Shown: positions 34,132 to 41,900 of the stretch, piece after piece | How positions within the stretch are numbered: the stretch's first letter is position 1 | Layout: each line of letters opens with the position of its first letter | Origin: Pyxidicoccus parkwaysis | GTDB taxonomy: Bacteria; Myxococcota; Myxococcia; Myxococcales; Myxococcaceae | Direction of reading: 5' to 3' | NCBI RefSeq assembly: GCF_017301735.1 | Contig: NZ_CP071090.1 | Location: forward strand, 6,376,001 to 6,440,000 | DNA length: 64,000 bases | Translations under genes and position numbers: made by a program | The notes under the pieces: generated by a model | Seen by the model: the letters and a program-made list of their open reading frames with translations, nothing else | Told to the model about the DNA's origin: nothing | Database searches by the model: none

Positions 34132-35631
34132 TCAGCGCGCGCCCTGCCATCCGGCCTGCGTCCTTGGCACCAGGGCCTGCCTCAGGCCTCCGGCGGTCAT
34201 CGTCTCCACCCCACGCAGCGGCTGCTCGTCGTCGAGCCCGTCCAGCGCGCGCAGGGCGTTCTGCCGCGCACGCTCCGCGTCCTCGCGCCGGTCCATCCGC
34301 CCGTAGAGCGCCACCAGCGTCGCGTGTCCGAGCGCGAGCTGCGGCTCCAGATACAGAGCCTTGCGCACCGCCTCCACCGCGCCGTTCAAATCGCCCCGTC
34401 CCTCGGCCACCATCGCCAGCAGGAGGTACGCCTCCGGCACCAACCCCTTCGCAGCCTCCCGAGCCAGCGCCTCGGCCTCATCGAAGCGGCCCGCGCGAGC
34501 GGCTTCGAGGGCGCGGCTCAACGGCTCCCCTGTCGCCGGAGTTTCCTCGCGCGCAACGGGCGCGACCGGCCGCGAGGCGGGGGACTCATCGCGGATGGCG
34601 GGCGCGCCCATCCGAGGAACGGACGAGTCCTGGCGAAGGGTGGATGCCTCCGAGCGCGAGAAGGGTGACTCCCAGCGGACAACGGACGAGTCCGGGCGGC
34701 CCGCCGGCTCCGTTCCCCCCGTGAGCGATTCCACGAGCGAGGCCGGCACGGGTGTCACCCGGCGCGGTGGCACGGTCATGAGCCGCGGACGCGCCACCTT
34801 GACCGCTGCCGGCGCGGCGGGACGCGCCCACCCGGGCATCGGCACGCGCAGCGCCACGCTGCCCTCGGCGTCCACCGTCTCCAGCCCGAGGCCATTCGTC
34901 AGCGGCACCTCGGCGGGAGACACGAAGAGCAGCCCGCCCGGCGCCAGCGCCTCCACGAAGCGCGTGAGCACGTCGCGCACCAGCTCCTGCGGGAAGTAGA
35001 TGAGGACGTTGCGGCAGAAGATGGCCGCGAGCCCATTCACGGGCGGCGCGTCCACCGCGAGGTTGTGCCGCCGGAAGTCCACGGTGCGCCGCACCTGCGG
35101 CACCACGGAGAGCTGCTCCCCCCGCGCCTCCATGAAGCGCTTCTCCAGGTCCGGCTCGATGCGACGCAGCGACCACGGCCCGTACGTGCCCTCGCGAGCC
35201 CGCTGCAGCGCCCGGCCGGACACGTCGGTGGCCAGCACCCGGAAGCGCCCCTCGGGCATGCCCGCCGCGAGCAGCGCCATGGCGATGCTGTACGGCTCCT
35301 CGCCGCTCGCACAGCCCGCGCTCCACACCTGGAAGAAGGGCCCCGCGTGCGCCTGCGCCATCCGAGACAGGGCGCGAAGCTGCTCCGGGTGACGGAAGAA
35401 GTACGTCTCGCCGATGACGGCGTGCTCGATGAAGCTCTCCACCGCCGCGGCATCGCGCAGCAGCAGGTGGCGGAGGAACTCGTCCGGCTCCAGCCCGCGC
35501 GACGCGGAGGCCCGCGTCAGCGCCGTCTCCAGCGAGCGGCGCAGGCTGCGCGCCAGCGACAGGCCGCACGCGGCCCGAAGCACCTCCTCGACGCGGACGA
35601 GCGTCGCATCGTCGAGCACCCCCTCGCTCAC
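34132..35631 (-). CDS. CheR-type chemoreceptor methyltransferase with TPR tail
   Basis: Methylates glutamates of chemoreceptors using S-adenosylmethionine. From GTG 35631, which overlaps the upstream cheW stop as GTGA, the protein is 499 residues. The methyltransferase (about 1-275) has TYFFRHPEQL, the SAM-binding VWSAGCASGEEPYSIAMALL, RVLATDVSGRAL and IFCRNVLIYFPQE. A low-complexity Ser/Pro/Arg linker (about 280-390) leads to two or three TPR units (LEAARAGRFDEAEALAREA, VEAVRKALYLEPQLALGHA). CheR-TPR fusions are known in myxobacteria and related groups; the TPR tail probably sets partner binding. No methylesterase (cheB) lies in the operon. Confidence 0.93.
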   Translation of the reverse strand: MSEGVLDDATLVRVEEVLRAACGLSLARSLRRSLETALTRASASRGLEPDEFLRHLLLRDAAAVESFIEHAVIGETYFFRHPEQLRALSRMAQAHAGPFFQVWSAGCASGEEPYSIAMALLAAGMPEGRFRVLATDVSGRALQRAREGTYGPWSLRRIEPDLEKRFMEARGEQLSVVPQVRRTVDFRRHNLAVDAPPVNGLAAIFCRNVLIYFPQELVRDVLTRFVEALAPGGLLFVSPAEVPLTNGLGLETVDAEGSVALRVPMPGWARPAAPAAVKVARPRLMTVPPRRVTPVPASLVESLTGGTEPAGRPDSSVVRWESPFSRSEASTLRQDSSVPRMGAPAIRDESPASRPVAPVAREETPATGEPLSRALEAARAGRFDEAEALAREAAKGLVPEAYLLLAMVAEGRGDLNGAVEAVRKALYLEPQLALGHATLVALYGRMDRREDAERARQNALRALDGLDDEQPLRGVETMTAGGLRQALVPRTQAGWQGAR

Positions 35632-36191
35632 GACCCCTCCGACCCCACCAGCACCGCCGAGGTGCGCAGCAGCGGACGGACTCCCTCCGGCGTGCGGCAC
35701 AGCCCCGCCATCAACCCCGTGGCATCCCACGGCAGGGGCGTCGTGCCATCCGGCGTCCCGTCCACCAGCACGGGCGCCTCCACCAAATCCCGCACGCGGT
35801 CCACCAGCACCGCCACCGTGCGCGCGCCCTTGCAGATGACCAGGTGCGCGTCCAGGTCCGGCACGCGGCGCACGCCCAGCAGCGCGGCCAGATCCACCAC
35901 CACCGCCGGGCTGCCCCGGTAGATGAACGTCCCGGCGATGTGCGGAGGCGCGCCCTGCAGCGGCTCCAGCTCCACCAGGCGCACCACCTCCTGCACGGAG
36001 TCCGCGGCCAATAGCGCGCTGGTGCTCGCGGCGTCGATGGTGAGGTACATGCCGGGCAGTCGCAGCTCGCCCGCGAGCGTCACGAGCTCACGACGCAGCC
36101 GGGCCTGCTCGGCCTCCAGCTCGCTCAGCCGCTCCTGGACCGAGAGCCGGCGGACCTGGGCATTCACGGAAGGGTTGGGGGTGTCGGACAT
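35628..36191 (-). CDS. CheW-like coupling protein (first in operon)
   Basis: A 187-residue CheW-fold adaptor. An N-terminal helix (VQERLSELEAEQARLRREL, about 18-36) precedes the SH3-like barrels with MYLTIDAASTSALLAADSVQ, GTFIYRGSPAVVVDLAALLG and LVICKGARTVAVLVDRVRDL. It is the first gene of the chemosensory operon, its stop overlapping the cheR start. It is clearly different from the second CheW of the operon, sharing little beyond the fold. A probable promoter lies 40-75 bp upstream. Confidence 0.87.
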   Translation of the reverse strand: MSDTPNPSVNAQVRRLSVQERLSELEAEQARLRRELVTLAGELRLPGMYLTIDAASTSALLAADSVQEVVRLVELEPLQGAPPHIAGTFIYRGSPAVVVDLAALLGVRRVPDLDAHLVICKGARTVAVLVDRVRDLVEAPVLVDGTPDGTTPLPWDATGLMAGLCRTPEGVRPLLRTSAVLVGSEGS

Positions 36192-36234
36192 CGGCGCGAC
36201 CGGCCTGCTTCAGCCCTGAAGCGCCGGACGAGTC

Positions 36235-36264
36235 ACGCTAGTCCGGAGAGCGAAGAAGCGTCAA
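36235..36264 (-). promoter_or_regulatory. Possible sigma-70-type promoter of the chemosensory operon
   Basis: On the minus strand TTGACG (36264-36259) and TAGCGT (36240-36235) are separated by 18 bp. This places the -10 about 44 bp before the first cheW start. The -35 matches five of six consensus bases, the -10 the three most conserved ones. Confidence 0.35.
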
Positions 36265-36451
36265 AGGGGGCCGGGCCCTCCATTCGCCCACACCACGCCC
36301 ACACCACCCTCCAGGGTTGGTTCCAGCGTCCAGAGCAACCAGCCGTGCTGAAGAGGACATCCCAGGGGTGCGTGGCGTCGGGAATTTGTGGTTTGATGCC
36401 GAGTCGCCACACTCCTGGAGAATCCATGTTGCTTGTTGTCAGGGGTAACGA

Positions 36452-38518
36452 ATGATCAACGGCGACGCGTCGAACCCCGAGGCACCTGCTGGCACGGGCG
36501 CTGATCCGCTCATCGGACGGACCCTCAACGGACGCTTCAGCATCCTGGAGCCCCTCGGCGTCGGTGGCATGGGCAAGGTGTACCGCGCCCTGCAGGCCCC
36601 GCTGGAGCGCGTGGTGGCGCTCAAGGTGCTCAACCCCAGCTTCCCCAGCAGCAAGGATCCGGGGTTCCAGAAGCGCTTCCTGCGCGAGGCCTCGCTCACC
36701 TCGAAGCTGAGGCACCCCAACACCGTCACCGTCATCGACTACGGCCAGACGGACGACGGCATCTACTACATCGCCATGGAGTACCTGGACGGCCGCACGC
36801 TGGCCCAGGTGCTCGGTCAGGTGGGGCCGCTGTCGTGGCAGCGCGCCATCTCCGTGGCGCAGCAGATCTGCCGCTCGCTGCGCGAGGCGCACAGCCTGGG
36901 CATCGTCCACCGCGACCTGAAGCCGGCCAACATCATGCTCCTCAACGAGCAGGATCAGGACCTGGTGAAGGTGCTGGACTTCGGCCTCGTGAAGTCCGTG
37001 GCCGCGCCGCAGGAGGGGCAGATCTCCCCGGAGATCACCCAGAACGGCACCTTCCTCGGCTCGCCGCAGTACATGGCGCCCGAGCAGGCGCGCAACGTCA
37101 CCGACGCGCGCAGCGACGTGTACTCGCTGGGCATCGTGCTCTACCAGATGCTGATGGGCCGCCCGCCGTTCATCGCGAGAGACCACATCGAGCTCATCTT
37201 CGCCCATTACAAGGAGGCCCCGCCCACCTTCCAGCAGGTGCGGCCGGACATCCAGGTGCCGCCGGAAATCGAGGCGGTGGTGCGGCGCTGCCTGGAGAAG
37301 GACCCGGCCAGGCGCTTCCAGACGATGGACGAGGTGCTGGAGGGCCTGCGCGAGGCCAGCATGTCCGCAGGCGGCAACAGCGGCATCTTCAAGCGCCCCG
37401 GCGGCGCGACGACGACGGGCCCCTACCCGTCTCCCGCGCTGTTCGCCAGCGCGGGTGCCGCGCCCGAGGCTTCCGGCGACACCCTCGCGGTGGACATCAG
37501 CGTGGAGGTGCCCCGCGAGGTGAAGCGCGCGCGCCAGCGCACGCTGCTGACGGGAGGCCTCGTCGGCCTCGTGGTGGCGGGCCTCATCGCCGGTGGCGCG
37601 GTGTTCTTCATGTCGAAGGGCAAGGTTGAGGAGCCCAAGCCGGAGCCGGCCGCCCAGGCGCCCGCGACGGCACCGGCAGCCCCCGTCGCGGCCGCCGCGC
37701 AGGAGCCGGCGCCCACGCCGGGCAACGGCAAGGTGCGCTTCAAGCTGATGAGCCAGCCGAGCGGCGCGCGCGTCTTCTACCGGGGCAAGGAGCGCGGCAC
37801 GACGCCCTTCACGCTGGAGATTCCCACGGGCGCGGACGGCTCCGTCACGGTGGAGCTCACCTTCGCGCTCGAGGGCTACCAGATGGAGACCGTCGTCGCC
37901 GGCGGCTCCGGAGAGGTCGTGCTGTCCCAGAAGCTGCAGAAGCGGCGCGGCGGCAGCGGTGGTGGGCGCGGCGGCAACATCGAGGTGGCCTCGGCCGCCT
38001 CCGCGACGGACGAGGTGGACGCCGCCGAGCCGGTGGCCACGCCCGGCGGCATGTCCGCGCCGGTGATGCTGGCGCCCACGACGCCGCCTCCTCCCGAGCC
38101 CGCGCCCGCTCCTACCGCTGGCGCGGTCGGCGCCACCGCGGCGGCCACTCCGGCCAAGGGCGTGACGGGCGGCCTCGCGGTGCCCGTGCTGCCCACGGCG
38201 GCGCTGGCGTCCGCGCGCGGCGACGTGCTGCCCTACAGCGATGACATGCCCCGTCCGGAGATGATCGACCAGACGAAGGACATCGTCTACACGCGCGAGG
38301 CGATGGCGGCGAAGGCCGAGGGCGCGATGATTGTGCGCTGCACCATCACGCAGAAGGGCCGCGTGGAGAAGTGCCGCATCATCAAGTCGGTGACCTACAT
38401 GGAGAAGCCGGTGCTGGAGGCGCTGCAGTCGCGCACGTACAAGCCCATCCTCTACCAGGGCCACCCGGTGAACGTGGACTACACCTTCACCATGCGGCTC
38501 GTGGCGCCTCGGCGCTGA
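36452..38518 (+). CDS. Ser/Thr protein kinase with transmembrane helix, PEGA and TonB-C-type domains
   Basis: A 688-residue protein. Residues ~22-290 form a complete Hanks-type kinase: GVGGMGKVYRA (P-loop), VALKVLN (Lys), IVHRDLKPANIML (catalytic loop), VLDFGLVK and MAPEQAR. A membrane helix (about 365-388) follows a Pro/Gly linker, then a Pro/Ala-rich periplasmic tether, a PEGA domain (about 427-500, SQPSGARVFYRGKERGTTPF), another Ala/Pro linker and a C-terminal TonB-like domain (about 603-685: IVRCTITQKGRVEKCRII, VLEALQSRTYKPILYQG). The ATG follows AGGGG. It diverges from the chemosensory operon with 260 bp between. The kinase is cytosolic; the sensor side may touch peptidoglycan or outer-membrane proteins. 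Confidence 0.9.
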   Translation: MINGDASNPEAPAGTGADPLIGRTLNGRFSILEPLGVGGMGKVYRALQAPLERVVALKVLNPSFPSSKDPGFQKRFLREASLTSKLRHPNTVTVIDYGQTDDGIYYIAMEYLDGRTLAQVLGQVGPLSWQRAISVAQQICRSLREAHSLGIVHRDLKPANIMLLNEQDQDLVKVLDFGLVKSVAAPQEGQISPEITQNGTFLGSPQYMAPEQARNVTDARSDVYSLGIVLYQMLMGRPPFIARDHIELIFAHYKEAPPTFQQVRPDIQVPPEIEAVVRRCLEKDPARRFQTMDEVLEGLREASMSAGGNSGIFKRPGGATTTGPYPSPALFASAGAAPEASGDTLAVDISVEVPREVKRARQRTLLTGGLVGLVVAGLIAGGAVFFMSKGKVEEPKPEPAAQAPATAPAAPVAAAAQEPAPTPGNGKVRFKLMSQPSGARVFYRGKERGTTPFTLEIPTGADGSVTVELTFALEGYQMETVVAGGSGEVVLSQKLQKRRGGSGGGRGGNIEVASAASATDEVDAAEPVATPGGMSAPVMLAPTTPPPPEPAPAPTAGAVGATAAATPAKGVTGGLAVPVLPTAALASARGDVLPYSDDMPRPEMIDQTKDIVYTREAMAAKAEGAMIVRCTITQKGRVEKCRIIKSVTYMEKPVLEALQSRTYKPILYQGHPVNVDYTFTMRLVAPRR

Positions 38519-38529
38519 GACGCCGTACC

Positions 38530-38560
38530 CGCCGCCGGGCCAGTCACGAGCCCGGCGGCG
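38530..38560 (+). terminator. 11-bp perfect hairpin after the Ser/Thr kinase gene
   Basis: Arms 38530-38540 and 38550-38560 pair perfectly (CGCCGCCGGGC with GCCCGGCGGCG) around a 9-nt loop, 11 bp after the kinase stop. No T-run follows, so the call rests on stem strength and position between convergent genes. Confidence 0.5.
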
Positions 38561-38637
38561 TCGTTCCCGCGCCGACCTTCAGTGGCCGTTGAAGGAAGCA
38601 TGCTTCGCGAGCCCGGCGGCGCCGTTCCCGCGCCGAC
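38547..38637. repeat. 30-bp direct repeat in the gap between convergent genes
   Basis: Copies at 38547-38576 and 38608-38637 are identical except one base (CGAGCCCGGCGGCG then T or C, GTTCCCGCGCCGAC), 61 bp apart. The second copy touches the stop of the HAD gene; the first contains the right arm of the terminator-like hairpin. This looks like a small local duplication. Confidence 0.7.
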
Positions 38638-39354
38638 TCAAGGCCCCGTGGACGGAACCACTGGCGGCGCGGGCGGAGCGGCGGGAGTGCCGCCCTCGGG
38701 CACGCCCCAGCTCACCACCGGCCAGCCGCGCCGCTTCGCCTCGCGCTTGAGACGGTGGTCCGGGTGCACGGCCACGGGCCGCCCCACCACCTCCATCACC
38801 GGCAGGTCCGAGTACGAGTCCGTGTAGAAGGCGCACGAGGACAGCGCCACGCCGGCCTCGCGCGCATAGGCCTCCGCGACGGTGCGCTTGCCCTCGCCGA
38901 AGCAGATGACGCCCAGCGGACGGCCCGTGTGCCGCCCCTCGCCATCCACCTCGAAGCGGTTGCACAACACCCCGTCCAGCCGCAGCTCGCGTGCCACCAA
39001 CTCCGACAGGTAGCCCGAGGAGGACGTCAGCAGCACCAACTGGTCCCCCGCCGCGCGGTGCTCCTCCAGCGCCACACGCGCGCCGGGCCGGTAGAGGGAA
39101 CGCACGTACGACTCGTAGAAGACGGCGGTGCGCTCGCGGATGGGCTCGGCCGGCGAGCCCGCGAGCTGGGAGATGGCGCGCGCCACCGCGTCCTGCATGG
39201 ACACGAAGCCCAGGTGGTAGCGCGCAATCCACAGGCTGGCGCGCAGCGCCTGGAGGCGGGTGATGTGACCCAACTCCAGCTCACGGCGCACCCACAGCGC
39301 GCCGGAGTTGGCGGCGATGAGCGTCTTGTCCAGGTCGAAGAAGGCGACGGCCAC
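38638..39354 (-). CDS. HAD-IB family phosphatase (SerB-like)
   Basis: A 238-residue protein from GTG 39354, which has AGAGG upstream. HAD motifs: FFDLDKTLIAANSG near the N-terminus, LLTSSSGYLSELVA (Ser motif II), a Lys in GEGKRTVAEA and YTDSYSDLPVMEVVG (motif III/IV acidic residues). The cap and length match the HAD-IB phosphoserine phosphatase-like group, also annotated as phosphatidylglycerophosphate or sugar phosphatases; the substrate cannot be set. The C-terminus is a Pro/Gly-rich tail. It is the last gene of the four-gene protease operon (10 bp after the matrixin stop), which may be chance transcriptional linkage. Confidence 0.85.
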   Translation of the reverse strand: MAVAFFDLDKTLIAANSGALWVRRELELGHITRLQALRASLWIARYHLGFVSMQDAVARAISQLAGSPAEPIRERTAVFYESYVRSLYRPGARVALEEHRAAGDQLVLLTSSSGYLSELVARELRLDGVLCNRFEVDGEGRHTGRPLGVICFGEGKRTVAEAYAREAGVALSSCAFYTDSYSDLPVMEVVGRPVAVHPDHRLKREAKRRGWPVVSWGVPEGGTPAAPPAPPVVPSTGP

Positions 39355-39364
39355 GCCTGGACCT

Positions 39365-40330
39365 CTAACCCTGCCCGCCAGGAGTCGCGTCAGCGTCCGC
39401 GGGCCGCCGCCCCTTACGCCGCCGGGCCAGCGCCAGGGCGGCGAGCACCGCGCCCAGCGCCAACGGCCCCGGTGCGGCGGAGCAGCCGGTGCCCCTGCCA
39501 TCCGCCTGCGTGGTGATGCCCGCACCCGGGCGGACAACACACTGCGTGGGCGGCATGCCGCGCGGGTAGATGGAGCAGAAGCCGGCGGCGGAGCCGGAGT
39601 CGATGACGCGCTTGCGCGTCTCACCTGGCGGCGCGGTGGGCTCCATGGTGGAGCCGCTGACGAACGTATGGTCCAGCCCCACCACGTGGCCAATCTCGTG
39701 CGTCACGGTGTTCTGGAGGTCCGTCGCCACGCAGTCCGTCGAGGGCGTGCCCTCACACACCGGCGAGTCCACCGTGGTGAAGAGGAAACCGATGCTGCCG
39801 CCCGGCTGCGAGCCATTCAGCTCGATGTCCGCGTCCAGCACGCGCCCGTCGCGGAAGCTGAAGGTGGACGTGGTGAGGCCGATGGTGCCCTCGCCGTGGT
39901 CCCAGCACTTGTAGACGTTGCCGCACGTGTCGTCGTCCCAGCATGGGTCCTGCTCGGAGACCACGTCCGGGCACGACGTCTCGCGAAACGTAATGATGTT
40001 GTAGTTGTTATACGGCTTCTCCTGGTCGTAGCCCACCTTCACCGGCAGGCTCCAGTCCTCACCGCGGCGGAAGGCGTAGTCGCTGCACGTCTTGGAGAGG
40101 TTGCGCCAGGTGTCGAAGGACGCCTCGATGGCGCCCACCTCGGTGTCGCCCGGCGTGCGCGCGCTGCCGGCCGCGTCCAGGTGGTAGACGTAGTCGCGCA
40201 CCGGCCACAGCAGGCACAGCGGCCGCCCGGGCACGGTGGTGCGCCGGAAGGGCACGTCCTCCTCCTCCTGCGCCAGCGCGGGAGTGGCCCCGAGCAGCAC
40301 GGCCACCAGCCCCCCGAGCGTCCGCCTCAC
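39365..40330 (-). CDS. Matrixin-like secreted metalloprotease with MYXO-CTERM tail (copy 2)
   Basis: A 321-residue secreted protein from GTG 40330, which overlaps the upstream stop as GTGA. It has a signal peptide (LGGLVAVLLGATPALA), then the metzincin zinc site THEIGHVVGLDHT (HExxHxxGxxH) with a Met-turn GSTMEPT. The C-terminus is a MYXO-CTERM sorting signal: TGCSAAPGP, a hydrophobic helix and ARRRKGRR. Tails of this kind are known as myxosortase substrates and lead to surface attachment. The region before the zinc site is Cys-rich and partly alignable with the neighbouring paralogue (CWDDDTCGNVYKCWD against CWDNDTCANTFDCWE). Substrate unknown. Confidence 0.9.
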   Translation of the reverse strand: MRRTLGGLVAVLLGATPALAQEEEDVPFRRTTVPGRPLCLLWPVRDYVYHLDAAGSARTPGDTEVGAIEASFDTWRNLSKTCSDYAFRRGEDWSLPVKVGYDQEKPYNNYNIITFRETSCPDVVSEQDPCWDDDTCGNVYKCWDHGEGTIGLTTSTFSFRDGRVLDADIELNGSQPGGSIGFLFTTVDSPVCEGTPSTDCVATDLQNTVTHEIGHVVGLDHTFVSGSTMEPTAPPGETRKRVIDSGSAAGFCSIYPRGMPPTQCVVRPGAGITTQADGRGTGCSAAPGPLALGAVLAALALARRRKGRRPADADATPGGQG

Positions 40331-41214
40331 CGGGGCACCTCCTCGCGGCGGCGGCGCGCCAGCCACAGCGCCCATGCGGCCAGCGCGGGCAGCAGCGCGC
40401 CCGGCCCGGTGGCGGCACACCCCCCGCCTCCCTTGGGGCCCAATTCCTTCTCCATGACGGGGTGCAGACACGCCTGGCTCGCCATGCCCTTGGGGTACAC
40501 GACGCAGACGAAGTCGCGCGAGCCGCTGTCGATGGTGCGCTTGGACACCTCGCCCGGCGGGGCGCTCGGATTCATGGTGGAGCCCGCCGCGCGCGTATGG
40601 TCCAGCCCGATGAAGTGGCCAATCTCGTGCGTGGCCGTGTTCTGCACGTCGGTGGCCACGCAGTTGGTCGTCACCGGAGGAAAGCAGGTGGGGCCATCCG
40701 CGGTGGTGAACTGGAAGCGCGCCGCGTTGAAGGAGATGTCCGAATCGTAGATGATGCCCGAGCGCTCGTCGTACGTGGTGAGGGTGATGGCGATGGTGTT
40801 GTCGTCATCCTCCCAGCAGTCGAATGTATTGGCGCACGTGTCGTTGTCCCAGCACGCGTCCGTCGAGGGCACCACCGTGGTGCAGTCCCTGTCGCGGAAG
40901 AGCACCAGGTTGCGATTGTCACCCGTGCGCTTGTAGCCCACCTGCCGGTCATCGACGCGGGGCCCCTCCGTCAGCACGAGGTTGCCGCACTGGGTGAAGA
41001 TGTTCTGCCAGCTCTGGAAGGAGCGGCGGATGGCGTCGAACTCCGTGTCCCCCTGCGTGGCCGGGTTGCCGTAGGTGCTCTGCTGCCAGGTGACGGACGT
41101 GGCCGTCCAGTAGAGGCACTGGGTGTTCGTGTTGCCCGCGTCCACGCGGCTGCGCACGTACGGGTCCGTCTGGCCCAGCGCCAGGGCCACCATGAGGGGC
41201 GCGAGCTGAATCAC
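40327..41214 (-). CDS. Matrixin-like secreted metalloprotease with MYXO-CTERM tail (copy 1)
   Basis: A 295-residue paralogue of the next gene. From GTG 41214, whose overlap with the upstream stop supports it, a short signal peptide (APLMVALALG) leads to a mature domain with the zinc site THEIGHFIGLDHT, a Met-turn GSTMNPS and the same Cys pattern as copy 2. The C-terminus is GCAATGPGALLPALAAWALW followed by ARRRREE, a MYXO-CTERM signal. Both proteases keep all three His and the Glu, so both should be active. Order and overlaps imply equal translation from one mRNA. Confidence 0.9.
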   Translation of the reverse strand: MIQLAPLMVALALGQTDPYVRSRVDAGNTNTQCLYWTATSVTWQQSTYGNPATQGDTEFDAIRRSFQSWQNIFTQCGNLVLTEGPRVDDRQVGYKRTGDNRNLVLFRDRDCTTVVPSTDACWDNDTCANTFDCWEDDDNTIAITLTTYDERSGIIYDSDISFNAARFQFTTADGPTCFPPVTTNCVATDVQNTATHEIGHFIGLDHTRAAGSTMNPSAPPGEVSKRTIDSGSRDFVCVVYPKGMASQACLHPVMEKELGPKGGGGCAATGPGALLPALAAWALWLARRRREEVPR

Positions 41215-41789
41215 GGCGTCCGTCCCTTCGTCGCGGGCGTGGACTCGAGCGCCGCGCGCACGGCTGCCTTGAGCTGCTCCAGCGTCATGGTCTGCTGCGC
41301 CGCCGCGGTGGGCTTGCGGGTGACGGGGTCCAGCAGCAGCGCCTCGGTGGGCTCCGGCACCGCGAGGGCCGTCTTCCCATCCGCGGCCCGCTGCACCTGG
41401 TACTTGCCCTGCGCCATGGAGGACACGCGGAAGGCGCGCGCGCCGCGCTTCTGGAGGAACACCACCACCTCCTCCCCCTCGGAGAAGGAGGCGAGGCCGT
41501 GCACCACCTGGGCAATGTCATCCACGCGGCCACCGGGCTGGGTGACGAGCACCGTGCCGCCCGGCTGCCCCTTGAGGGACTCCGTCACCTGGATTTCGAC
41601 GTCGGTGACGATGCGCATGCCGTCTCCACTCCAGCGGCTCTCCACCCGCCGAACGACGCCGTGGACGACGGCATCCGCGCCCTGGGCGAGCTCGGGCAGG
41701 TCGGCCTTGAGCTGGGTGGTGGCGCCCGCCGGAAGGGCCCCGAAGAGGGCCGTCAGCAGCAACGTGCGAAATACCTGACGAATGGACAT
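41211..41789 (-). CDS. Secreted protein of unknown function preceding the matrixin pair
   Basis: The 192-residue protein has a signal peptide (MSIRQVFRTLLLTALFGALPAGA) and a single beta-rich domain: ADAVVHGVVRRVESRW, RIVTDVEIQVTESLKG, GTVLVTQPGGRVDD and SFSEGEEVVVFLQ. A helical C-terminus (MTLEQLKAAVRAALES) follows. I recognise the pattern from unnamed proteins in myxobacteria but know no function. Its stop overlaps the start of matrixin copy 1, so it is made with the proteases. It could be a chaperone, propeptide-like inhibitor or substrate-binding partner; that is inference. No MYXO-CTERM tail and no lipobox. Confidence 0.75.
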   Translation of the reverse strand: MSIRQVFRTLLLTALFGALPAGATTQLKADLPELAQGADAVVHGVVRRVESRWSGDGMRIVTDVEIQVTESLKGQPGGTVLVTQPGGRVDDIAQVVHGLASFSEGEEVVVFLQKRGARAFRVSSMAQGKYQVQRAADGKTALAVPEPTEALLLDPVTRKPTAAAQQTMTLEQLKAAVRAALESTPATKGRTP

Positions 41790-41900
41790 ACGTGTTCTCC
41801 CTGACGGCGCAGCTTACTCCAGCGTCCCCCGGACGCATGGCCTCCGAAACGGCCGTGCGCGTTGACCCCCCAACCTCGTCCTGCTAATCCGCGCGCCCGT

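Noticed and set aside
36233..38464. Very long open frame antisense to the Ser/Thr kinase
   Set aside because: It is rich in His, Arg, Gly and Ala, shows no domain, and lies opposite a kinase with complete motifs. It is a by-product of high third-position GC.
41862..41900. Earlier ATG at 41862 for gltX
   Set aside because: The extra 13 residues are Pro/Arg-rich and precede the conserved N-terminus; ATG 41901 gives the family start.
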